From NCBI RefSeq assembly GCF_037577855.1, contig NZ_JBAKFX010000005.1, positions 1-64,000 of the forward strand: DNA of 64,000 nt, read 5' to 3'. The notes under the pieces are model-generated. The model was given only the letters and a program-made list of their open reading frames with translations, had not been told where the DNA came from and made no database searches. Shown here one piece after another: positions 1 to 8,774 of the stretch (positions are counted from its first letter, which is position 1; the number at the start of each line of letters is the position of its first letter). The DNA is from Dethiothermospora halolimnae. Its GTDB lineage: Bacteria; Bacillota; Clostridia; Tissierellales; VENL01. A program made the position numbers and the translations under genes.

Positions 1-63
1 ATCGAGTGTTTTAATAATATCAAATAAAGACTTTCTTGTAGCTGCTATAAAATGATTTTTCAT
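1..63 (-). CDS. 5' end of an unidentified gene running off the window
   Basis: An ATG at 63 on the minus strand follows a strong AAGGAGG ribosome site seven bases upstream. The 21 visible codons read MKNHFIAATRKSLFDIIKTL and on, without a stop. The remainder lies outside the window, so no function can be given. A start this well placed, after a clear intergenic region, makes a real gene likely. Confidence 0.6.
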   Translation of the reverse strand, partial: MKNHFIAATRKSLFDIIKTLD

Positions 64-153
64 AGGTATAACCTCCTTAAGAATATTATGCTCAAGGTTA
101 TTCACCGCATTTTTGCTAATTTATCAAGGGTTTTATGAAAATATTACATAAAA

Positions 154-189
154 AAAGAGCTCTGTGTGTAAGAACACACAAAACTCTTT
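154..189 (-). terminator. Intrinsic terminator
   Basis: A 16-bp stem with two G-T wobbles and a four-base loop is followed on the minus strand by an eight-T run. It would end transcripts from the P-loop gene at 470-874, or from the inverted repeat between them. Confidence 0.7.
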
Positions 190-213
190 ATTTCTTCTTA
201 ACTTAATGACATT

Positions 214-448
214 GGGCTTAGCCACCTCTGTCTGTCTTTTAAGTATCTTTAGACAAAGTAAGCAAAAATGGGAGCCATACCACAGGATTTGTGAAAATAT
301 AGAATAAGGGAGAAAATTGTTTAGAATTCCACTGTTTGAGCATAGCGAGTTTGGAATTCTATTTTCGACCGTTTCTATATATTTTCCAAATCCGAGGACT
401 GGCGAACATTTTTGCTTACTTTGTCAATACCCTAAAGTGGCTAAGCCA
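214..448. repeat. MITE-like long imperfect inverted repeat, about 235 bp
   Basis: Nearly the whole interval folds on itself. The ends are GGCTTAGCCAC (215-225) and GTGGCTAAGCC (437-447). Inside them GACAAAGTAAGCAAAAATG (252-270) faces its exact reverse complement (407-425). Next GGATTTGTGAAAATATAGAA faces TTCTATATATTTTCCAAATCC, and the centre has TAGAATTCCA facing TGGAATTCTA around a short loop. No reading frame is present. The form fits a non-autonomous miniature element or a large structured RNA; I see no transposase or obvious target-site duplication. Confidence 0.6.
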
Positions 449-469
449 CCTTTTTCTACTTAGGAATTT

Positions 470-874
470 CTAACTAATTATATATTTCTGTAAGTCATCA
501 GGTAGTTCTGTCATGGTGGAATTAACACTTAATACGAATCCTATACTATGTTTATTCATTACTTCTTTTATTAATTTTCTTATTTCCTCTACACCTACAT
601 CTAGTATTTTATATATTCCGTCTATATATATTTTTGTAATATCATAATTCTCTGCCATGATTCCACATAAAAAGCCACGGAAAGATTCAATATTATCAAT
701 ATCGAACTCCATGGCATTAATTAACCTTATATCATGGTTTAAATTCAGCATATTACTATTATCTGCATCAACAAACACAATGTTTCCATCTGTAGTTTTA
801 ACCTCACCGTTGGCCATATCAATTAACTTGGTTGTTTTACCAGACCCTTCTGGGCCATAAATTAACTTTATCAT
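470..874 (-). CDS. Small P-loop NTP-binding protein of unknown role
   Basis: The 134-residue product opens with a beta strand and a perfect Walker A motif, GPEGSGKT, near residues 7-14, followed by TKLIDMA. A hydrophobic strand ending in Asp (IVFVDAD) could serve as a Walker-B-like acid. The ATG at 874 is chosen because GGAGGG sits eight bases upstream; a GTG at 883 would overlap that site. The protein is monocistronic and too short for a kinase I can name. It resembles stand-alone ATPase fragments annotated only as ATP-binding. Function unknown. Confidence 0.75.
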   Translation of the reverse strand: MIKLIYGPEGSGKTTKLIDMANGEVKTTDGNIVFVDADNSNMLNLNHDIRLINAMEFDIDNIESFRGFLCGIMAENYDITKIYIDGIYKILDVGVEEIRKLIKEVMNKHSIGFVLSVNSTMTELPDDLQKYIIS

Positions 875-960
875 TATAACCACCCTCCAGAAATTTATAG
901 TTTTCTTCCTATAATATAAGTATTCAACAAATAGAAAAAATCTCCTTCAAAATTTTCTAA

Positions 961-1917
961 CTATTCAATAAATTTCTTTACGGCTTTCCCATTTAAGTAA
1001 TCACATTTTTTACCTTGATAGGTTTCTAGTCTCTTCATATTATCTATTATACTATCTTTTATCTTCCACCAACTGGTATTCCAATTTACAAATAACGTAT
1101 TTTCTTCCGGCGCCCTACCTATTAATCTCTGTATAACTATATCCTGTTTTAAGTATTCTAAAAAAGTAATTACTCTATCCACATACTCTTCTTTAGTTAT
1201 CATTCTAATTTCATTATTTTTATATAGTTTTCCAAGTACTGTATCCTTTACTATATATAATGAATGTAATTTTATGTAGTCAATATTAAGAGCAGATAGT
1301 ATTTTTGCATCTTCAATAACATCAAAATCACTATCCCAAGGGAGATTAAGTATTATATGGGTACATACATTAAAGTTATACTTTTTTATTCTAATAACAC
1401 TATCAATAAACTCTGCCAAGGTATGACCCCTATTGATCTTCTTAAGGGTATGATAATTTACTGATTGTAAGCCTAACTCTATAGTCACATTAATATTATG
1501 TTTATCACTAATTTCCTTTAAAAATTTTAAGTGCTTATCGTTTATACAGTCCGGTCTTGTGGATATAGATATTTCAACTATATCTTCCATAATAGATTCT
1601 GTTATGGCCTTTTTAAATACATCAAATTCCATATATGTATTTGTAAAGTTTTGGAAGTATGCAATAAACTTTTTTGCTTTGTATCTTTTTCTTATATATC
1701 CCATATTATTTTCAAGCTGCTCCCTTACTGAGATAGTATTTGACAAGTTTTCAAATCCAGCTCCCTCTTCCCCACAAAATATACATCCTCCGGTACTTAC
1801 ACAACCATCCCTATTTGGACAAGTCACCGGTAAATTTATAGGTAATTTGTAAACTTTTTGACCATATTTTTCTTTCAAATGGACTGAATATACTCTATAT
1901 AGATCTTTTTCTTCCAC
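961..1917 (-). CDS. Radical SAM protein, TIGR01212/YhcC family
   Basis: The product, about 318 residues, carries the cysteine cluster CPNRDGCVSTGGCIFCG near residues 33-49, the signature of the YhcC-like branch of radical SAM enzymes, followed by GAGFE. Further blocks typical of the family are IAYFQNFTNTY, ISISTRPDC, ELGLQS and HIILNLPWD. The family binds a 4Fe-4S cluster and S-adenosylmethionine in the cytoplasm; its physiological reaction is not established. A GTG at 1917 lies six bases after AGAGGTG and is preferred to the in-frame GTG at 1926, which overlaps that ribosome site. The gene stands alone. Confidence 0.85.
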   Translation of the reverse strand: MEEKDLYRVYSVHLKEKYGQKVYKLPINLPVTCPNRDGCVSTGGCIFCGEEGAGFENLSNTISVREQLENNMGYIRKRYKAKKFIAYFQNFTNTYMEFDVFKKAITESIMEDIVEISISTRPDCINDKHLKFLKEISDKHNINVTIELGLQSVNYHTLKKINRGHTLAEFIDSVIRIKKYNFNVCTHIILNLPWDSDFDVIEDAKILSALNIDYIKLHSLYIVKDTVLGKLYKNNEIRMITKEEYVDRVITFLEYLKQDIVIQRLIGRAPEENTLFVNWNTSWWKIKDSIIDNMKRLETYQGKKCDYLNGKAVKKFIE

Positions 1918-2059
1918 ATTAATCACCTCTATTTAATTTATCTTATGTTTTATACATCATTATATAATGTATATTTTCCTATTTCAAGAAATGTATCCAT
2001 GTAACCATGTAGTTTAAGACCAACGGCACCTTGAGTCTCTTTTTTGAAATATCTGTTAT

Positions 2060-2550
2060 AAAAAAGGCTATATTTCTTAATAAGCTGTGGGATTACGAAT
2101 CCCCCAGCAACCTAATTTTTATGAATCCCCCAGCAACCTAATTTTTATGAATCCCCAGCAACCTAATTCTTATGAATTTCCAGTAACTTAATTCTTATGA
2201 ATTTCCAATAACTTAATTCTTATGAATTTCCAGTAACTTAATTCTTATGAGTTCCAAGTAACTTAATTCTTATGAGTTCCAAGTAACTTAATTCTTATGA
2301 ATTTCCAGTAACTTAATTCTTATGAGTTCCAAGTAACTTAATTCTTATGAGTTCCAAGTAACTTAATTCTTATGAGTTCCAAGTAACTTAATTCTTATGA
2401 GTTCCAAGTAACTTAATTCTTATGAATTTCAAATAAATAAATCCTTATTAATTTCCAGCAATTAAGCTATTGTGAATTCTCAACAATTAAGTTTTACTAT
2501 TGCCCTATAAGGCATTAAAATTGGCCCGAATATATTCAGGCCTTACATGA
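2060..2550. repeat. Dispersed hairpin element carrying a 25-bp tandem array
   Basis: The interval starts with a stem-loop (2084-2108, GCTGTGGGATT / AATCCCCCAGC). From 2097 there are about thirteen clean direct repeats of 25-26 bp, such as GAATTTCCAGTAACTTAATTC plus TTAT, to about 2423, then two or three decayed units to about 2490. Units alternate between GAATTTCCAG and GAGTTCCAAG openings. After the array come GCCCTATAAGGC and the palindrome GGCC-C-GAATATATTC-A-GGCC (2523-2542). Both flanks recur at 43805-43920, where the array is absent, so the array is an expansion inside a dispersed element. There are no unique spacers, so it is not CRISPR. Confidence 0.85.
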
Positions 2551-2558
2551 AATACAAT

Positions 2559-3035
2559 TTATTTTCTTCGTAATATAACAACCAACCCAACAATAATAAA
2601 CACTATAGCCAATATAAGATTGAAATCTACCCTTAATTTTGTTGTATTGGCCAATAGAGAAATAACCGAGAACCCTCCTAAGATTCCAACTGGCACTAAA
2701 AGACCTGCATCTCTATCAGCAAATATATATAACTGGAAAAGTCCTATAGCCACTCCTAAGGGGAAAACTGGCCATAAATCTCCCATTAAACCCCAACCAT
2801 ATATATCCATTATGTAAAATAATATACCATAGGTAATTAATATACCCCCAGGTACCAATAATCCCGGATTATTTCTATCCGAAAAATAGCTAATTTCAAA
2901 AATCAAACCCGGTACTAGTAATGCTAGTGACCAATGGAGCCCTATACTTATATCAATTACATCTAAATTACTTAAAAGAAAAAGTCCTCCTATAATTATT
3001 AATATAAATCCCAACACAAAGTTTTTTCTATTCAA
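2559..3035 (-). CDS. LiaF/DUF5668-type membrane protein
   Basis: The 158-residue protein is almost entirely hydrophobic, with five or six predicted membrane segments separated by short loops. It has two internal copies of a GLLVPxGIL motif (near residues 79 and 113). This matches the membrane region shared by LiaI/LiaF-like and DUF5668 proteins, which in Firmicutes are often linked to envelope-stress sensing. The C-terminal extracytoplasmic domain of full LiaF is absent. An AGGAGGTG ribosome site precedes the ATG. It is monocistronic, and no LiaRS kinase/regulator pair is nearby, so a stress role is only inferred. Confidence 0.7.
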   Translation of the reverse strand: MNRKNFVLGFILIIIGGLFLLSNLDVIDISIGLHWSLALLVPGLIFEISYFSDRNNPGLLVPGGILITYGILFYIMDIYGWGLMGDLWPVFPLGVAIGLFQLYIFADRDAGLLVPVGILGGFSVISLLANTTKLRVDFNLILAIVFIIVGLVVILRRK

Positions 3036-3071
3036 ATGTTACACCTCCTTATAAATTGATATTCCATAAAA

Positions 3072-3107
3072 AAAATAAAATTCCTTTATAATTAGGAATT
3101 TTATTTT
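3072..3107 (-). terminator. Terminator of the histidine operon
   Basis: A perfect 13-bp stem (AAAATAAAATTCC / GGAATTTTATTTT) with a ten-base loop, followed on the minus strand by a long T-run, lies 20 bases after the hisIE stop. Confidence 0.85.
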
Positions 3108-3126
3108 ACACCGTTTTTCTATATAA

Positions 3127-3756
3127 TCATACTTTATATCTACTATATAATTCTCTTTCTATATCTTCTATTGTTATTCCCATCTCTATCATAAGTACCA
3201 TAACATGGTATACTAAGTCCGAAATTTCATATACTGTTTCACTTTTAGAACTATTTTTTGCCCCTATAATAACTTCACTTGTTTCCTCTCCTACTTTTTT
3301 TAATATTTTGTCTATTCCCTTCTCAAATAGATAATTAGTATACGATTCTTCTTTAGGATTTATTTTTCTATCAATTAAAAGTTTATATAGTTTCTTAATA
3401 AGTCCACTTTCTACTTCCTTATCAAAAGAATCGGTCTTTGCTAGATCTTTATAAAAACATGAGTAACTTCCCCTATGACAAGCTACCCCCGCCTGTAGAA
3501 CCTTTATCAATAAAGTATCACTATCACAGTCTAATTTTATCCCTTTTACCTCTTGATAATTAGACGATGTCTCCCCTTTATTCCAAAGTTTCTGCCTACT
3601 TCTACTGAAAAACCATGTTCTCTTTGTTTCTATGGTTTTATTTAAGGACTCTTTATTCATATAGCCTAGCATTAATACTTCCTTAGTTTTATAATCCTGT
3701 ATAATAGCTGGTATAAGTCCCTTATCATTAAATTTAATATTTTCAATATTAATCAA
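3127..3756 (-). CDS. hisIE: Bifunctional phosphoribosyl-AMP cyclohydrolase / phosphoribosyl-ATP pyrophosphatase
   Basis: This cytoplasmic fusion catalyses steps 2 and 3 of histidine synthesis: pyrophosphate removal from PR-ATP and ring opening of PR-AMP. Residues 1-115 form the cyclohydrolase (HisI) part, with the metal motif DCDSDTLL and the cysteine/histidine motif GVACHRGSYSCF. Residues 120-209 form the pyrophosphatase (HisE) part, with VGEETSEVIIGAK and the helix DLVYHVMVLM. Length 209 is normal for the fusion. The start is TTG after AAGGGTGTGATA. It is the last gene of the operon, four bases after hisF. Confidence 0.95.
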   Translation of the reverse strand: MINIENIKFNDKGLIPAIIQDYKTKEVLMLGYMNKESLNKTIETKRTWFFSRSRQKLWNKGETSSNYQEVKGIKLDCDSDTLLIKVLQAGVACHRGSYSCFYKDLAKTDSFDKEVESGLIKKLYKLLIDRKINPKEESYTNYLFEKGIDKILKKVGEETSEVIIGAKNSSKSETVYEISDLVYHVMVLMIEMGITIEDIERELYSRYKV

Positions 3757-3760
3757 AATA

Positions 3761-4519
3761 TCACACCCTTCTAATACTAATTCCTTTATTATAAAGATAA
3801 TCTTTTAAATCCTTTATCATAATTTCTTTGTGGTGAAAAACCGATGCTGCCAGTGCTCCAGTTCCATTTCCTATATTTAAAACATCATAGAAGTCTTCTT
3901 TTTCACCTGCCCCTCCCGAGGCTATAATAGGTACATTTACTTCATTACTCAATCTTTCTATTAATTCTGTATCATATCCCTTTTTAACTCCATCCATATC
4001 AATACTATTTATAACTAGTTCCCCGGCCCCTAGCTCTACCCCTTTTTTGGCCCAACTAATTACATCCACCTTAGTATCTAATCTTCCTCCGTTTATAAAT
4101 ACACTCCATCTATCATCTATTCTCTTGGCATCAATAGATAACACTACACACTGGGCTCCAAACTTCCCAGAAGCTTCTTTTATTAATCTTGGATTCTTAA
4201 CAGCAGCAGAGTTTATGGATACTTTGTCGGCTCCTGACCGTAATATTTTAGTAAAATCATCTATACTCCTTATTCCCCCTCCAACTGTAAAGGGAATAAA
4301 TATTTCTTCCGATACTGCCTTTACTATATTGGCTATAATCTCCCTATCTTCATAGGATGCATTTATATCATAAAAGACTAACTCATCAGCACCTTGATCA
4401 TTATAGTATTTTGCTAATTTTACTGGATTATCTATTTCTTTAATATCTTTAAATTTAGTCCCCTTTACAACTTTCCCGTCTCTAATGTCTAGACAAGGGA
4501 TTATTCTTTTTGCCAACAC
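3761..4519 (-). CDS. hisF: Imidazole glycerol phosphate synthase cyclase subunit
   Basis: HisF is the (beta/alpha)8 barrel that uses ammonia from HisH to turn PRFAR into imidazole glycerol phosphate and AICAR. The catalytic aspartates are visible in PCLDIRDG near the N-terminus and in INSIDMDG mid-protein; phosphate sites GGGIRS and ASGGAG are intact. I place the start at GTG 4519, giving MLAKRIIPCLDIRDG like the family, since GGAGG lies eight bases upstream. The longer frame to ATG 4534 would include that ribosome site. It sits between hisA and hisIE with short gaps. Confidence 0.95.
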   Translation of the reverse strand: MLAKRIIPCLDIRDGKVVKGTKFKDIKEIDNPVKLAKYYNDQGADELVFYDINASYEDREIIANIVKAVSEEIFIPFTVGGGIRSIDDFTKILRSGADKVSINSAAVKNPRLIKEASGKFGAQCVVLSIDAKRIDDRWSVFINGGRLDTKVDVISWAKKGVELGAGELVINSIDMDGVKKGYDTELIERLSNEVNVPIIASGGAGEKEDFYDVLNIGNGTGALAASVFHHKEIMIKDLKDYLYNKGISIRRV

Positions 4520-4543
4520 CTTTATCACCTCCATAGACTTAAA

Positions 4544-5251
4544 CTATATTTTAATAACCTCATCAAAACTTATCTTATTATCATAAAGGGCTTTTCCTAT
4601 AATGCATCCATATATTCCTATTTCTTTTAATTTCATTACATCTTCCTTGGTACTAACCCCGCCTGATGCAATTATATTTATATTACTGCTATTATTTAAT
4701 TTCTTATAAACATCTATGTTAGGACCCTTCATCATTCCATCTTTGGCTATATCAGTATATACTATTGATTTAACCCCTACCCCCTCTAAATCACTAACAA
4801 ATTCTATAGAGTTTATAGCACTGGTTTTATTCCACCCCTCTATTGCCACCAGTTCCTTTTTTGCATCCACTGATACTACTATCTTTTCATCATATTTATT
4901 GACTAAATTCTTTAATAGCTCTCTATTATTAATTGCAATGGTTCCAAGTATTATTCTAGATACTCCTATATCTATTAGGGTGTTGGCTTTATCTTCATCC
5001 CTTATTCCTCCCCCTATTTGAATGGGTATCTTCACTTCTTTTAGTATTCTTTTAATAATTTTCATATTCTTGGATTTTCCCTCTTTAGCTCCATCTAGGT
5101 CCACCAAATGAATGTATTCCGCCCCTTTTTCCTCCCACATTTTAGCAACTTCTAAGGGATTGTCATTATATACAGTAACCTTATTGAAATCCCCTTGGGT
5201 TAATCTAACACATTTGCCATCTTTCATATCAATAGCCGGAAATATTTTCAT
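4544..5251 (-). CDS. hisA: ProFAR isomerase
   Basis: HisA isomerises the aminoaldose ProFAR to the ketose PRFAR, step 4 of histidine synthesis. The 235-residue (beta/alpha)8 barrel has its two catalytic aspartates in AIDMKDGKCVRL and TDIAKDG, and the phosphate loops GGGIRD and ASGGVS. The ATG overlaps the hisH stop as ATGA, implying translational coupling. Length and motifs are ordinary for the family. Confidence 0.95.
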   Translation of the reverse strand: MKIFPAIDMKDGKCVRLTQGDFNKVTVYNDNPLEVAKMWEEKGAEYIHLVDLDGAKEGKSKNMKIIKRILKEVKIPIQIGGGIRDEDKANTLIDIGVSRIILGTIAINNRELLKNLVNKYDEKIVVSVDAKKELVAIEGWNKTSAINSIEFVSDLEGVGVKSIVYTDIAKDGMMKGPNIDVYKKLNNSSNINIIASGGVSTKEDVMKLKEIGIYGCIIGKALYDNKISFDEVIKI

Positions 5252-5847
5252 TTTACCAACTCCCCAAATCCTCTTAGCAAAGACAGTCCCGCTTCACCAC
5301 TTTTTTCTGGATGAAACTGCATTCCAAACAAATTTTCCTTTCCAACTATAGCTGGAACCTCTTTACCATATTTTGTTGTAGCGATAATTTCATCTCCATC
5401 GGACTTTACATAGTATGAATGGATAAAATATACATAATCTTCTTTTATATAATTGTCAATTTTACTTTTTTTCTTTATATTTAACTTATTCCATCCCATA
5501 TGGGGAACTATTAAGTCCTCTTTAAATTTAACAACTTGTCCCTTTAATAGCTCAAGCCCTTGGGTCTCTCCATTTTCAAAACTCTTCTCATATAAAAGTT
5601 GCATCCCCAGACAAATACCTAATATTGGTTTTCCTTTATTTACATTATCTATAATTGTTGGAATAAGTTTTGACTGTTTTAAATTTTCCATTGCATCATT
5701 AAATGCCCCTACACCAGGGAGTATAATCCCATGGGCTATGTCTATATCATAGACTTTATTACTTATAATAGAATCGATTTTTAAATAGTCTAAAGCTTTT
5801 TTTATACTTTTTAAGTTTCCTGATCCATAATCTATAATAGTAATCAA
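5248..5847 (-). CDS. hisH: Imidazole glycerol phosphate synthase glutaminase subunit
   Basis: HisH is the class I glutamine amidotransferase partner of HisF. The nucleophile is in GICLGMQLL (about residue 79) and the His-Glu pair in FHPEKSG near residue 180; the N-terminus IIDYGSGNLKS is typical. The start is TTG, seven bases after AGGGGTG. At 199 residues it has the normal length. It overlaps hisA by four bases and nearly abuts hisB. Confidence 0.95.
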   Translation of the reverse strand: MITIIDYGSGNLKSIKKALDYLKIDSIISNKVYDIDIAHGIILPGVGAFNDAMENLKQSKLIPTIIDNVNKGKPILGICLGMQLLYEKSFENGETQGLELLKGQVVKFKEDLIVPHMGWNKLNIKKKSKIDNYIKEDYVYFIHSYYVKSDGDEIIATTKYGKEVPAIVGKENLFGMQFHPEKSGEAGLSLLRGFGELVK

Positions 5848-5848
5848 T

Positions 5849-6433
5849 CTAAATCACCCCTTTAGTGGACATAACACCATCTATCCTACTATCAATTGTA
5901 GTTCCCATATCTAGTGCCCTTCCAAGACCTTTAAATATGCTCTCGATCATATGATGGGTATTATATCCTGTTATCATTGATGCATGTAGTGTTATTTTAC
6001 TATTCATGACAAATGCTCTAAAAAACTCTTCAGCTAACTCTGTATCAAAGTTCCCTACTTTATCCCTTGAAAATTCAATATTCCATGATAAGTAGGGTCT
6101 ACCGGATATATCCATAGCTATAAGAGATAGGGCTTCATCCATAGGGGTATATATATTTGAATATCTTTTTATCCCCTTTTTATCACCCAAAGCTTCATTA
6201 AGTCCTTTTCCCAACAATATACCTATATCTTCAACTGTATGATGTCCATCTACTTCTAAGTCACCTTTACAGTGTAGTTTTAAATCAAATAAGCCATGCT
6301 TTGAAAATAACTGTAACATATGATCAAAAAAACCTATACCTGTATCAATATCGCTTTCTCCGCTACCATCTATATTAAACTCAAGTTCTATATGGGTTTC
6401 ACTGGTTTTTCTAGATTTTTTTATGCTCCTCAT
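5849..6433 (-). CDS. hisB: Imidazoleglycerol-phosphate dehydratase
   Basis: HisB dehydrates imidazole glycerol phosphate to imidazole acetol phosphate. The 194-residue protein is the monofunctional dehydratase, without the N-terminal HAD phosphatase found in E. coli HisB. Two Mn-binding repeats are intact, DGHHTVEDIGI and YNTHHMIESIFKG, and FFDHMLQLF is conserved. The start ATG overlaps the hisC stop by four bases. Because this form lacks phosphatase activity, another gene must dephosphorylate histidinol phosphate. Confidence 0.95.
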   Translation of the reverse strand: MRSIKKSRKTSETHIELEFNIDGSGESDIDTGIGFFDHMLQLFSKHGLFDLKLHCKGDLEVDGHHTVEDIGILLGKGLNEALGDKKGIKRYSNIYTPMDEALSLIAMDISGRPYLSWNIEFSRDKVGNFDTELAEEFFRAFVMNSKITLHASMITGYNTHHMIESIFKGLGRALDMGTTIDSRIDGVMSTKGVI

Positions 6434-7485
6434 AATATCACCTCTTTAAGTCCATTAATAAATATATCATTTTCCTCTTTTGTCCCCACAGTAACCCTAA
6501 GATGCCCCTTTAACACTTCATTTTTAAATCTTCTAATTATTATTCCTTTATTTAATAATCCCTGGAATACTCTATCTCCTTGTTCTACTTTAAATAAAAT
6601 AAAGTTTGTTTCAGAGCTATAAACTTTAACTTTGTTTATTCTTTCCATCATATTGATTAGTCTATCTCTTTCTTTTTTTATTTCTAATATTTTATCTAAG
6701 ATTAATTCTTTATTTTTTAGTATTCTAGTTGCTATTATTTGACTAATAGTATTTAAATTATAGGGAGACTTCACACTATTTAAATAGTAGATTAAATCCT
6801 TAGATGCTATAAGATATCCTGTTCTAATGGCTGCTGCACCAAAGGCTTTTGAAAAGGTTCTTAGTATTACTAGCCTGCTATATCTCTCTATTTCCTGTAG
6901 CATTGTTTCTCCTCCAAATTCTATATATGCTTCATCCACAACCACTATACTATTTGTTTTATTAATTACTTTAATAATTTCCTTTTTACTAATGGTATTT
7001 CCAGTTGGGTTATTTGGAGAACATAAAAATATAACTTTAGCCTTTTCCTCATTAGATTTACGAATTATTTCATTTATATTTACTAAAAAATTTTCCTTAG
7101 TTGGTACTGCTATATAATTACCTCCTGCCAATAAAACTGAGTGTTTATACATGGAAAATGTAGGCTCATGGGATATAACACTGTCTCCTTTATCTATAAA
7201 AGTATTTGTTATTAAACCTATCATCTCATCGGAACCATTACCTAGTATTATATTGCCCTTACTCACTCCTAAATGCCGTGACAATTCTACTTTTAATCTT
7301 TTACACTGATTATCAGGATATCTATTTATATAAGCATTTAATATATCATCCACTGCTTCATTTAATATATCTTTAGGTAGATTAAAGGGACTTTCATTGG
7401 CATCCGTTTTACATAGATAGCTTTTGCTATAGACATTATAGGGTTTTAATCCCTTTACACTTTCCTTAACTAATTGATTTATCAT
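6430..7485 (-). CDS. hisC: Histidinol-phosphate aminotransferase
   Basis: HisC is a fold-type I PLP enzyme that transfers an amino group from glutamate to imidazole acetol phosphate. The PLP lysine lies in RTFSKAFGAAAIRTGY. The aspartate that binds the pyridine nitrogen is in VVVDEAYIEF, and the substrate motifs DANESPFNLP and SPNNPTGN are present. Length is 351 residues. It lies between hisD and hisB in the operon, two bases after hisD. Confidence 0.95.
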   Translation of the reverse strand: MINQLVKESVKGLKPYNVYSKSYLCKTDANESPFNLPKDILNEAVDDILNAYINRYPDNQCKRLKVELSRHLGVSKGNIILGNGSDEMIGLITNTFIDKGDSVISHEPTFSMYKHSVLLAGGNYIAVPTKENFLVNINEIIRKSNEEKAKVIFLCSPNNPTGNTISKKEIIKVINKTNSIVVVDEAYIEFGGETMLQEIERYSRLVILRTFSKAFGAAAIRTGYLIASKDLIYYLNSVKSPYNLNTISQIIATRILKNKELILDKILEIKKERDRLINMMERINKVKVYSSETNFILFKVEQGDRVFQGLLNKGIIIRRFKNEVLKGHLRVTVGTKEENDIFINGLKEVIL

Positions 7486-7487
7486 AA

Positions 7488-8774
7488 CTACTCACACCTT
7501 ATCCTTATGGAATTGGCATGGGCGGTTAAACCTTCTTCCTCTGCTATCCTTATTATTTTATCCTTTGCATTGATAAGGGATTTTTTATTGTAATATATAA
7601 TACTGGATTTTTTAATAAAATCATCTACTCCTAATGGAGAAAAGAATTTAGCGGTTCCACTTGTAGGTAATGTATGGTTAGGACCTGCGAAATAATCCCC
7701 CAGAGGTTCAGGAGAATACTCCCCAATAAATATTGCTCCAGCATTTTTTATGTTATTTAAATTTTCAAATGGACTTTTTATCATTAATTCTAAGTGCTCT
7801 GGGGCTATTTCATTTGACAATGTAAATGCTTCTTTTAAATCATTAACTATAACTATAGCTCCAAAATTTGAAATGGAATCCTTCATTATACTGTTTCTAG
7901 ATAATTTAGACATTTGTTCTGATAAATCTTCTTTAACCTCACTGGCTATTTTTTCAGAAGTTGTAATTAAAATCGATGACGCTAAATTATCATGTTCAGC
8001 TTGAGATAGCATATCTGCAGCTATAAACTTGCTATTGGCTTCATCGTCGGCTATTATTAGTATCTCACTGGGACCTGCAATCATATCTATATCAACATAA
8101 CCATAAACCATTCTTTTTGCCATGGTCACATATATGTTTCCTGGTCCTACTATTTTATCAACTTTGGGAACTGTTTCTGTCCCATATGCTAAGGCTCCTA
8201 TTCCTTGAGCACCACCAGCTTTAAATATCTTTTCTATCCCTGCCACTTTTGCTGCAGCCAATATTTTATTATTTATACTACCATCTTTAGATGGGGGAGA
8301 TATTAATACTATTTCCTTAACCCCTGCAATTTGAGCAGGTACTGCACACATAAGTAATGTAGATGGATAGGGAGCTGTACCTCCAGGAATATACAATCCT
8401 ACTTTAGAAATGGGATTATATAGTTGCCCAAGCATTATCCCATCTTTACTATTATCTATCCATGAGTTTTTCAGTTCTTTTCTATGATAATCCTCTATAT
8501 TCTTTTTAGAAGTTTCAAGTGCCTCTATAAAATCCCTCTGACAACTACTATATCCTTTATCTATCTCCTTTTTTGATACAATTATATTTTTTATGTTTTC
8601 ACAATCAAATTTTTCAGTATATTTTATTAGACCATTGTCTCCTTTACTTTTAACATCCATTAAGATTTGTGAAACTGTATCATTAACTCCACTAAAATCT
8701 AACTGAGTTCTATTAAGCAATTTATTAATCTCTAAATTATTCTTTTCCTTTCTGCAATCAATAATATTTATCAC
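7488..8774 (-). CDS. hisD: Histidinol dehydrogenase
   Basis: HisD oxidises histidinol to histidine in two NAD-dependent steps using a zinc site. Family blocks are intact: GLYIPGGTAPYPSTLLM, VDKIVGPGNIYV, SQAEHDNLASSILIT, the catalytic region NEIAPEHLELM, and GPNHTLPTSGTA. It has 428 residues. Translation starts at a GTG whose GTGA overlaps the hisG stop, with a GGAGGGGG ribosome site inside the end of hisG. Confidence 0.95.
   Translation of the reverse strand: MINIIDCRKEKNNLEINKLLNRTQLDFSGVNDTVSQILMDVKSKGDNGLIKYTEKFDCENIKNIIVSKKEIDKGYSSCQRDFIEALETSKKNIEDYHRKELKNSWIDNSKDGIMLGQLYNPISKVGLYIPGGTAPYPSTLLMCAVPAQIAGVKEIVLISPPSKDGSINNKILAAAKVAGIEKIFKAGGAQGIGALAYGTETVPKVDKIVGPGNIYVTMAKRMVYGYVDIDMIAGPSEILIIADDEANSKFIAADMLSQAEHDNLASSILITTSEKIASEVKEDLSEQMSKLSRNSIMKDSISNFGAIVIVNDLKEAFTLSNEIAPEHLELMIKSPFENLNNIKNAGAIFIGEYSPEPLGDYFAGPNHTLPTSGTAKFFSPLGVDDFIKKSSIIYYNKKSLINAKDKIIRIAEEEGLTAHANSIRIRCE

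Noticed and set aside
2097..2490. Possible CRISPR array
   Set aside because: Repeats are directly adjacent with no unique spacers, and no cas genes are present.
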